6,051 nucleotides of DNA, from contig CALHIM010000001.1 in assembly GCA_938030735.1 (NCBI GenBank), positions 1-6,051 of the forward strand, given 5' to 3'. This DNA is from an uncultured bacterium (lineage in GTDB: Bacteria; Patescibacteriota; Saccharimonadia; Saccharimonadales; Saccharimonadaceae). The translations under genes were made by a program, and so were the position numbers. This document shows positions 1-3,435 of the stretch, one piece after another. A model generated the notes under the pieces. That model was given only the letters and a program-made list of their open reading frames with translations, was not told the DNA's origin and searched no databases. The number at the start of each line of letters is the position of its first letter. The stretch's first letter is position 1.

Positions 1-309
1 TGTTTAACTTAGCCTTGCCATTGTAGCAGAGGTAGGTTCAGTTTAACAAGAATTTAGAGGAAAGAAAAAAGACCTAATAAGATAGCACAATGATACCTAG
101 CAATCTAAATATAATCTTAGTTCATAGTCTTTATAGCCACTAAAAAACAGTTAAAATAGTTGTCATTTTGATATCTAACTATTTTATGATCTCAAAAAAT
201 AAGGTTGTGGTGTTCTAGATTCGTCAAAATTAGTAGTCTTAATCAAACAAGTTAGCAGTTTATTGGATTATTTCTCTAAAAAATTTACAAAAAATTAGTG
301 TTCTTTCTC
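1..309. other. AT-rich non-coding stretch
   Basis: I see no ORF with a ribosome binding site on either strand here. Stop codons are frequent in all frames and the base composition is clearly richer in A+T than in the coupling-protein gene. It contains an inverted repeat at 152-186 and an isolated TATAAT at 110-115 with no matching -35 box. It may be decayed sequence or the regulatory border of a mobile element. No att site, tRNA or insertion sequence end could be recognised. Confidence 0.5.
152..186. repeat. 10-bp inverted repeat
   Basis: TAAAATAGTT at 152-161 is the exact reverse complement of AACTATTTTA at 177-186, separated by 15 nt. The arms are almost all A/T, so an RNA hairpin would be weak. 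It could be a protein-binding dyad or chance in AT-rich DNA. No gene depends on it in an obvious way. Confidence 0.4.
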
Positions 310-338
310 TTGACATTATAAATAATTTATGGCAAAAT
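310..338 (+). promoter_or_regulatory. Sigma-A promoter with extended -10
   Basis: A perfect -35 TTGACA (310-315) is followed after 17 nt by CAAAAT (333-338), which is preceded by TGG and so forms an extended -10. Transcription would start near 345. No good ORF follows immediately; only a 13-codon frame at 397-438 and a 17-codon frame at 439-489 exist, both without a convincing ribosome binding site. The -10 lies inside the left arm of the hairpin at 329-370. The RNA could extend into the 147-aa gene. Confidence 0.5.
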
Positions 339-370
339 AGACCCAAAGGATAACTTTGGATTTTTGCCAT
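329..370. repeat. Two-step inverted repeat over a promoter
   Basis: Outer arms ATGGCAAAA (329-337) and TTTTGCCAT (362-370) are exact complements. Inside them CCAAAG (343-348) and CTTTGG (354-359) pair around a 5-nt loop, GATAA. The 15 bp in total are interrupted only by a 5/2-nt internal loop. The left arm contains the -10 box of the promoter at 310-338, so this could be an operator or an early-transcript hairpin. It lacks the T-run of a terminator. Confidence 0.55.
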
Positions 371-485
371 TGTGTATATAGATCCAGACTAGAAAAATGA
401 GGAAGCGCACTACAAAAAAGATTGTCACTGAGATCTAGATGAAGCTATATATTAAAATTTCATTTCTCATGGCAGCACCCGCTAT

Positions 486-514
486 TTGACGTAGTTAGGG
501 TTGTATACTATGAT
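486..514 (+). promoter_or_regulatory. Promoter for the 147-aa gene
   Basis: TTGACG (486-491) and TATGAT (509-514) are separated by exactly 17 nt, each matching 5 of 6 consensus bases. Transcription would start near 521, giving an untranslated leader of about 130 nt before the start codon at 653. That is long enough to hold regulatory structure. Confidence 0.6.
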
Positions 515-621
515 GATATTTAGTTTTGATATATGCTATACGCATCTGCTCCAGTATGACTTCAATGTAGAGTGTTTCCTCTTTATCTTATATCCTCCTA
601 AGTAACTAGGTCACTTTCTTC

Positions 622-645
622 ACCTCTTCTTGAAACAAGGGAGGT
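622..645 (+). promoter_or_regulatory. Hairpin masking a ribosome binding site
   Basis: ACCTC (622-626) pairs with GAGGT (641-645), and CTTG (629-632) pairs with CAAG (636-639) around an AAA loop. U627 can pair with G640, leaving one bulged U. The right arm is the ribosome binding site GGGAGGT of the gene at 653. The folded leader should therefore hide this site and limit translation. A second CCTCC at 594-598 could compete for the same bases. Confidence 0.5.
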
Positions 646-652
646 AAGAGTA

Positions 653-1096
653 ATGTATCATAAACAAAATAACTCTGCATTGCATGAAGATAAGCTGGTC
701 AATGATATCTCAAAAGATTTATTGCTTCTGTTTATTGCTTCGCAAAAATCCCAAGAGGATTTGAATTATCAGTTCACTATCAGGATTCCTTCAATTCTTA
801 AATCTGTTTATCGGATTTTCGGGAAAAAGTGGGTTCCTCCAGAGAAACTATTGAGTTCAACAGATCCGAAGAAAGATGAAATCATACAACAAGTTTTGTT
901 CTTATTGGTTAGTATTATTTCAATTTTGATTTTTCGGCCTCTAAATATGGATCTGCTTTTAATCGGTCTTTTTGAGAAAGCTTGTCCAATTTTGAGAGTT
1001 CTGTTTAGGTGGATAGTGAATCGTTTAGATAGGATACTATCAAGTATTAAACATAAAAAACGGCTACGCAAGGATAAGCGTAACCGTAATAGATAA
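653..1096 (+). CDS. Unknown membrane-prone protein with basic tail
   Basis: This 147-aa protein is not one I recognise. Residues 1-75 are polar and mixed. Residues about 79-95 form a strongly hydrophobic segment that could span the membrane. Residues 99-121 are a second hydrophobic but amphipathic stretch with internal charges. The end, about 134-147, is almost entirely Lys/Arg with Asn. The ATG at 653 has a strong GGGAGG site 8 nt upstream and a promoter at 486-514, so the start is well supported. The gene stands alone and ends in a terminator at 1166-1203. Oddly, the codons for the basic tail coincide with a minus-strand terminator (1055-1086), and an antisense RNA is predicted across the 3' end. 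A type I toxin-like role is a hypothesis only; 147 aa is long for that class. It could equally be an ordinary small membrane protein. Confidence 0.65.
   Translation: MYHKQNNSALHEDKLVNDISKDLLLLFIASQKSQEDLNYQFTIRIPSILKSVYRIFGKKWVPPEKLLSSTDPKKDEIIQQVLFLLVSIISILIFRPLNMDLLLIGLFEKACPILRVLFRWIVNRLDRILSSIKHKKRLRKDKRNRNR
1055..1086 (-). terminator. Minus-strand intrinsic terminator inside a gene
   Basis: Read on the minus strand, CGGTTACGC (1086-1078) pairs over all 9 positions, one as U.G, with GCGTAGCCG (1069-1061) around an 8-nt loop. Six T (1060-1055) follow directly. Read on the plus strand, the same position is an A.C mismatch and there is no T-run, so the structure is built for the minus strand. 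It lies within the last codons of the plus-strand 147-aa gene. Its natural clients are the predicted antisense RNA and possibly read-through from the gene at 1478-2515. Confidence 0.75.
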
Positions 1097-1124
1097 TTAA
1101 TCTCACTGGTGGAGATGTGATTCA

Positions 1125-1154
1125 TTTTATAAACTACGGCAATAGTTTATAAAA
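1125..1154. repeat. 12-bp perfect hairpin with CGGCAA loop
   Basis: TTTTATAAACTA (1125-1136) is the exact reverse complement of TAGTTTATAAAA (1143-1154), with the 6-nt loop CGGCAA. It lies in the 3' untranslated region of the 147-aa gene and inside the predicted antisense RNA. The arrangement, a stem presenting an ACTACGGC-type loop, resembles rolling-circle nick hairpins, but no Rep or relaxase gene is in the window. Confidence 0.6.
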
Positions 1155-1179
1155 CTACTCGGTTAAAGAACTACTTTCG
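1127..1179 (+). repeat. Three imperfect direct repeats
   Basis: Three copies share TTA, an A-rich linker and then AACTAC followed by pyrimidines or G: they start at 1127 (TTATAAACTACGG), 1147 (TTATAAAACTACTCGG) and 1163 (TTAAAGAACTACTTTCG). The spacings of 20 and 16 nt are uneven. They could be protein-binding iterons, or a by-product of the overlapping hairpins, since the first two copies share the arms of the 1125-1154 repeat. Confidence 0.35.
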
Positions 1180-1203
1180 TTTTTCGGAAGTGGTTTTTTA
1201 TTT
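1166..1203 (+). terminator. Intrinsic terminator of the 147-aa gene
   Basis: AACTACTTTC (1169-1178) pairs with GGAAGTGGTT (1186-1195) using two U.G pairs, around a 7-nt loop, and the T-rich tail TTTTATTT follows. On the other strand the U.G pairs become A.C mismatches, so the terminator works on the plus strand. It would end the transcript begun near 521. Confidence 0.75.
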
Positions 1204-1335
1204 GAGTTACCATTTTATTAAATTGTCAAAAAATTCAGAAAAGCGCAGATGATGTATAAAATTAATCTGCTATACGTAAATAACAGATGTTTCTGTATTC
1301 AAACTGAATAAATATCAACAAATGATAACCGTTCG
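1204..1335. other. Non-coding stretch with short dyads
   Basis: There is no ORF. It forms the 5' part of the predicted antisense RNA. It holds GCAGAT/ATCTGC (1245-1250 and 1265-1270), ACAGA/TCTGT around a 4-nt loop (1283-1296) and TATTCA-AAC-TGAATA (1296-1310). These would fold into small hairpins near the RNA 5' end. None matches a riboswitch I know. Confidence 0.35.
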
Positions 1336-1364
1336 ATTATATCAAAAATTGTCTAACTTGTCAA
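1336..1364 (-). promoter_or_regulatory. Full-consensus minus-strand promoter
   Basis: On the minus strand TTGACA (1364-1359) and TATAAT (1341-1336) are both perfect, spaced by exactly 17 nt, and the -10 is extended by TGA (1344-1342). Transcription would start near 1329 and run left. No gene lies in its path before the terminator at 1086-1055. The -35 box sits between the arms GTCTAA (1351-1356) and TTAGAC (1373-1378), a possible operator. Confidence 0.75.
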
Positions 1365-1409
1365 TAATAAAATTAGACGTTTTTAAAAGATAAAATATCT
1401 TTCAGATTC

Positions 1410-1439
1410 ATTATACCACATATTCAAATAGATAGGCAA
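1410..1439 (-). promoter_or_regulatory. Second minus-strand promoter, extended -10
   Basis: TATAAT (1415-1410) is preceded by TGG, giving a perfect extended -10. TTGCCT (1439-1434) lies 18 nt upstream as a partial -35. The start would be near 1403, at the edge of a 7-bp hairpin, AAAGATA-AAA-TATCTTT (1386-1402). It points to the same terminator as the promoter at 1336-1364 and could make a longer form of the antisense RNA, about 350 nt. Confidence 0.5.
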
Positions 1440-1477
1440 TCTTTTATCTGAATAATTTAGTTAATTTTAAAAAATCT

Positions 1478-2515
1478 TTAAAAATCATCCACACCCAATA
1501 TTTCTATATCAATAGGTAACCCTTTAACTTTATCTTTAAACTCCTCTCCCAACTCCCTAAAAAACTCATCATTATTTTCAATCTCTAAAATCTCAATCAG
1601 GGCTTTGGCGGTATCCGTTAGATGGAAAGCACTGTATTTGAATATTATTCTTTCGTCAGATTCAGTAGTGAAAGTTAAGACAAGGCTATCGTTCTGGAAA
1701 CCAGATAGTTCGCCTTTTTCAACTATTATTTCATGTCTGCCACCACCAGAGATTAAACCATATTCAATCAGGCGTGAAACTTCATTGCCTTTAACGCCGT
1801 ATTTAGTAAACAAATCTAAAAAATCAGCGTGAGAAATCAAGTAATAATCTAAAATATAATCGTCAGAGAGCTCATCGTAAGATTCATCATAAAAAGTAAA
1901 TGGTGCTATTTTTCTGAACAGTTGGAGTTCTTCTTCTGAAAAACGGTTTAAATCCTGAATAATCCGCTTCGAATAACCGTTAGCTCGTGACACAAGTTCT
2001 TCTAATGGTTTTGAGACAACTTCTGTTTCTTGGCTAAAATCTGGCTCAATATATTGTTGCTGTTTGTTGTGTTGGTAAGCTAACGCATAAAATAGACACT
2101 CAGCTAGAAAAAGATAAGGTCGGTCTTGGTGATTGAGCTTGTAAGACTGCTTTAAACCTAATAAAACGGACTTTTGCAGATTTTGCGATTCTTCTATTAG
2201 TTCAAAAAAATCCTCTAAAACATCAGCCAACAAGAACTTATTTTCTTTATAGTTGGTGTCGCTTAATCGCTTCTCAGCTTGAAAGATGTAGCTGGAAAAG
2301 CCTTTTTCTGTTATTTCATCTTGGACGATTCCGTAAAGGGTTCGTCCTTTATTTTGGCCTGTAAATAATTTATTAAAACTTGTGTCTGCCAGATAAGCCA
2401 AAGAGTCTTCATGTAAGACGAGCGACAAGCCCACGCTAACTTTCTTTCTATCAGACCAAGTTGTTTTATTGGTGTGTTTTAAAACAATAGAAAACAGACT
2501 AGGAATATCAAACAT
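1478..2515 (-). CDS. Unknown 345-aa accessory protein
   Basis: I do not recognise the family with confidence. The start at 2515 is chosen because GGAGGT lies 5 nt upstream (2526-2521); an upstream ATG at 2563 has no such site. The protein looks soluble, acidic and largely helical, with no signal peptide or membrane helix. Residues about 40-60 contain a DTSFNKLFTGQNKG segment. Residues 190-205 and 230-256 (FSEEELQLFRKIAPF, then SRLIEYGLISGG) and 297-311 (FHLTDTAKALIEIL) read like a winged-helix module of the 'LieyGLI ... LTkaGkeLl' kind, as in DUF2806-type proteins. That resemblance is from memory and weak. It is transcribed away from the conjugation operon, across a palindromic operator, so it is probably cargo or a regulator of the element. 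No catalytic motif was found. No strong terminator follows directly. Confidence 0.8.
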   Translation of the reverse strand: MFDIPSLFSIVLKHTNKTTWSDRKKVSVGLSLVLHEDSLAYLADTSFNKLFTGQNKGRTLYGIVQDEITEKGFSSYIFQAEKRLSDTNYKENKFLLADVLEDFFELIEESQNLQKSVLLGLKQSYKLNHQDRPYLFLAECLFYALAYQHNKQQQYIEPDFSQETEVVSKPLEELVSRANGYSKRIIQDLNRFSEEELQLFRKIAPFTFYDESYDELSDDYILDYYLISHADFLDLFTKYGVKGNEVSRLIEYGLISGGGRHEIIVEKGELSGFQNDSLVLTFTTESDERIIFKYSAFHLTDTAKALIEILEIENNDEFFRELGEEFKDKVKGLPIDIEILGVDDF

Positions 2516-2520
2516 CAAGC

Positions 2521-2526
2521 ACCTCC
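2521..2526 (-). promoter_or_regulatory. Ribosome binding site fixing the 2515 start
   Basis: GGAGGT on the minus strand is followed by GCTTG and then ATG at 2515. This spacing is ideal and excludes the in-frame ATG at 2563, which would add 16 residues. Confidence 0.8.
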
Positions 2527-2538
2527 AAAATCGGCAAG

Positions 2539-2547
2539 ATTTTAGCA
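2539..2547 (-). promoter_or_regulatory. Possible -10 for the 345-aa gene
   Basis: On the minus strand TGC-TAAAAT (2547-2539) forms an extended -10 with 5 of 6 matches. No good -35 box is present at 16-18 nt. Transcription would start near 2532, very close to the ribosome binding site. It competes as a candidate with the signal at 2616-2624. Confidence 0.3.
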
Positions 2548-2581
2548 CAATTATTGGCAACAAATCACGCTTGGACTTTTC

Positions 2582-2587
2582 TATAAT
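2582..2587 (+). promoter_or_regulatory. -10 box for the plus-strand operon
   Basis: A perfect TATAAT gives a start near 2594, at the edge of the palindrome 2595-2610. The nearest -35-like hexamer, TTGGCA (2554-2559), is 22 nt away, too far for normal use. The promoter may need an activator or be intrinsically weak. Confidence 0.4.
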
Positions 2588-2594
2588 AAAACCA

Positions 2595-2610
2595 TAAGTT
2601 AGCTAACTTA
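2595..2610. promoter_or_regulatory. 16-bp perfect palindrome, likely operator
   Basis: TAAGTTAG-CTAACTTA is perfectly self-complementary with no spacer, typical of a site for a dimeric repressor. It lies in the divergent region between the 345-aa gene and the plus-strand operon, directly downstream of the plus -10 (2582-2587) and just downstream of a minus-strand extended -10 (2624-2616). One bound dimer could block both. The regulator is not evident in this window. A half site, AAGTTAGC, also occurs at 249-256. Confidence 0.6.
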
Positions 2611-2615
2611 AAACA

Positions 2616-2624
2616 ATTATATCA
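2616..2624 (-). promoter_or_regulatory. Extended -10 for the 345-aa gene
   Basis: On the minus strand TGA-TATAAT (2624-2616) is a perfect extended -10, with no clear -35. It would start RNA near 2609, inside the palindrome, leaving a leader of about 95 nt before the start at 2515. Confidence 0.4.
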
Positions 2625-2643
2625 AAATTAAAGGAGAAATTTC

Positions 2644-2904
2644 ATGAATTTACCACAGAAATCAACTAAAGAAACAGCTTTAGCTCAAATCGCAAATCCG
2701 TATCAGCTAGCAGTTGCTAAAGAGCTTAGTCATAAGATGGCTAGCACCCAAGCACAGGAGCTATTAGCTTCAGATATTCTTTTTAAAATCGGCAATCTTG
2801 CTTTAATTCAAGCTGAGATTATTAAGAACAATCCTGAAGCACTGGCTTATACAGATTATGTTATTCGAGCATTTACTCACTACACCACTGAGAAATTAAA
2901 ATAG
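2644..2904 (+). CDS. Small soluble helical protein, unknown
   Basis: This 86-aa protein has no function I can assign. The start ATG has AAGGAG 7 nt upstream (2631-2636). The sequence is rich in Ala, Leu, Gln and Glu and should form about three helices (roughly residues 12-32, 36-62 and 65-84). It has no membrane segment, signal peptide or visible DNA-binding motif. It is the first gene of the plus-strand run that leads to the coupling ATPase. Its stop codon overlaps the ribosome binding site of the next gene, so the two are translated together. The position suggests an accessory protein of the conjugative element. It could instead be a small regulator acting at the upstream palindrome, but nothing in the sequence shows that. 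Confidence 0.75.
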   Translation: MNLPQKSTKETALAQIANPYQLAVAKELSHKMASTQAQELLASDILFKIGNLALIQAEIIKNNPEALAYTDYVIRAFTHYTTEKLK

Positions 2905-2914
2905 GAGACTGATG

Positions 2915-3109
2915 ATGAATATCTTTCTTATTCTTTCCATTATTTTTGTAACTTCGTATTTGCTAGTTTCGATTTGGGATTTTCTAGATGAAGAAGACAA
3001 TACAGCACCAGAAGAACAGGCTCTGGCGGAGTTCCTCCAGCGCCGCCAAGAAACTCAAGAAGCCTACCTAATCGCCCAAAAAGAATTGTTTAAACGGCGT
3101 AAGTTTTAG
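2915..3109 (+). CDS. Small single-pass membrane protein
   Basis: The 64-aa product begins with a hydrophobic helix (about residues 2-22) ending in WDFL, followed by an acidic patch (DEEDN, PEEQ) and a charged helix (about 34-64) rich in Glu, Gln and Arg that could form a coiled coil. The last residues, FKRRKF, are basic. Two ATGs lie in tandem at 2912 and 2915. The second is preferred because GGAG (2904-2907) is 7 nt from it and only 4 nt from the first. It is coupled to the upstream 86-aa gene. Small membrane proteins of this shape are common in Gram-positive conjugation operons, but no named family was recognised. Confidence 0.7.
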   Translation: MNIFLILSIIFVTSYLLVSIWDFLDEEDNTAPEEQALAEFLQRRQETQEAYLIAQKELFKRRKF

Positions 3110-3139
3110 TCTTATTTGGACTAGACAAAAGGACAAAAT

Positions 3140-3199
3140 ATGTTGAAATATACTACTGTTTTGAGGTCTAAAAATCATTCCAATCGCTTCAAAAACTGA
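3140..3199 (+). CDS. Possible 19-aa basic peptide
   Basis: An ATG with AAAGGA 6 nt upstream (3128-3133) opens a 19-codon frame rich in Lys, Arg, Ser and Asn, ending in TGA. It occupies the only sizeable gap in the operon and lies ahead of a promoter-like dyad. It could be a leader peptide, or chance. There is no homology evidence. Confidence 0.2.
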   Translation: MLKYTTVLRSKNHSNRFKN

Positions 3200-3210
3200 G
3201 ATAAGCGAAA

Positions 3211-3243
3211 TTTAACTTTTACCTAGTTTTCTTGTATAACTAG
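3211..3243 (+). promoter_or_regulatory. Weak promoter with a dyad
   Basis: TTTAAC (3211-3216) and TATAAC (3235-3240) are 18 nt apart, a weak promoter. CTAGTT (3223-3228) and AACTAG (3238-3243) are exact inverted repeats around 9 nt and overlap the -10 box, so a repressor site is plausible. It would serve the 55-aa gene and the coupling ATPase separately from the upstream genes. Confidence 0.3.
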
Positions 3244-3265
3244 CATCAGAAAGGAGATCAGCCGA

Positions 3266-3433
3266 ATGAAGAAAGTATTGGTTTATATTTTAGGATTTTT
3301 TGCCTGCGCTTGGCTAATCAACTGGGCGATTAAACTTCTAATGGAAGTTTGGCAAGTCTTATTTATAGGGGCTACCCTAATCTTCATTGGCTGGTTCACC
3401 TTTCGGATTATTAAATCTAAAGATTGGAGGTAA
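3266..3433 (+). CDS. Small two-helix membrane protein
   Basis: This 55-aa ORF starts at an ATG 7-9 nt after AAGGAG (3251-3256). Two hydrophobic helices (about residues 4-26 and 31-49) are separated by a short MEVWQ turn. It ends in the basic stretch FRIIKSKDWR, placing the termini probably in the cytoplasm. Its last codons contain the ribosome binding site of the coupling ATPase, whose ATG comes 2 nt after this stop, so expression is coupled. VirD4-type coupling proteins normally carry two N-terminal membrane helices, and the downstream ATPase has none. This protein may therefore supply the anchor in trans, as proposed for small membrane partners of helix-less coupling proteins such as TraJ of pIP501. 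The pairing is inferred. Confidence 0.75.
   Translation: MKKVLVYILGFFACAWLINWAIKLLMEVWQVLFIGATLIFIGWFTFRIIKSKDWR
3426..3430 (+). promoter_or_regulatory. Ribosome binding site inside the 55-aa gene
   Basis: GGAGG covers the last codons of the 55-aa gene and lies 5 nt before ATG 3436. It decides that start over an in-frame TTG at 3424, which lies upstream of the site itself. Confidence 0.8.
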
Positions 3434-3435
3434 AA

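Larger units (their letters stand above)
1055..1329 (-). ncRNA. Predicted antisense RNA of about 275 nt
   Basis: This is not a known RNA family to me. A full-consensus minus-strand promoter (1336-1364) predicts a 5' end near 1329, and the terminator at 1055-1086 sets the 3' end. No minus-strand ORF in between has a ribosome binding site. The RNA would contain the 12-bp hairpin at 1125-1154 and the complement of the plus-strand terminator. It would be antisense to the last 40 or so nucleotides of the 147-aa gene plus its 3' untranslated region, about 145 nt of overlap. Possible roles are mRNA control, a type I antitoxin, or copy or transfer control. A leader for an unseen peptide is the main alternative. 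Confidence 0.5.

Noticed and set aside
15..373. Direct repeat TTGCCATTGT at 15-24 and 364-373
   Set aside because: Only 10 nt match, with no extension or further copies, so it was not called an att site or iteron.
397..489. Two tiny adjacent frames (13 and 16 aa), TAG directly followed by ATG at 436-441
   Set aside because: There is no convincing ribosome binding site, and the second ends inside the -35 box of the 486-514 promoter. This is probably chance in AT-rich DNA.
808..1125. 105-codon minus-strand ORF
   Set aside because: It lies opposite the 147-aa gene, has no ribosome binding site upstream of its ATG, and is crossed by a strong minus-strand terminator soon after its start.
1344..1385. 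GTCTAA/TTAGAC stem flanked by A and T runs as a terminator
   Set aside because: It has only 6 bp of AT-rich stem with a 16-nt loop. The region is better explained as promoter and possible operator.
1605..1832. 75-codon plus-strand ORF
   Set aside because: It is a shadow frame inside the 345-aa minus-strand gene, with no ribosome binding site or promoter.
2516..2563. 16-residue N-terminal extension of the 345-aa protein from ATG 2563
   Set aside because: It has no ribosome binding site, whereas GGAGGT is placed ideally for ATG 2515 and lies within the extension.
3424..3435. TTG start for the coupling ATPase
   Set aside because: The GGAGG at 3426-3430 lies downstream of this TTG and at correct spacing for ATG 3436.
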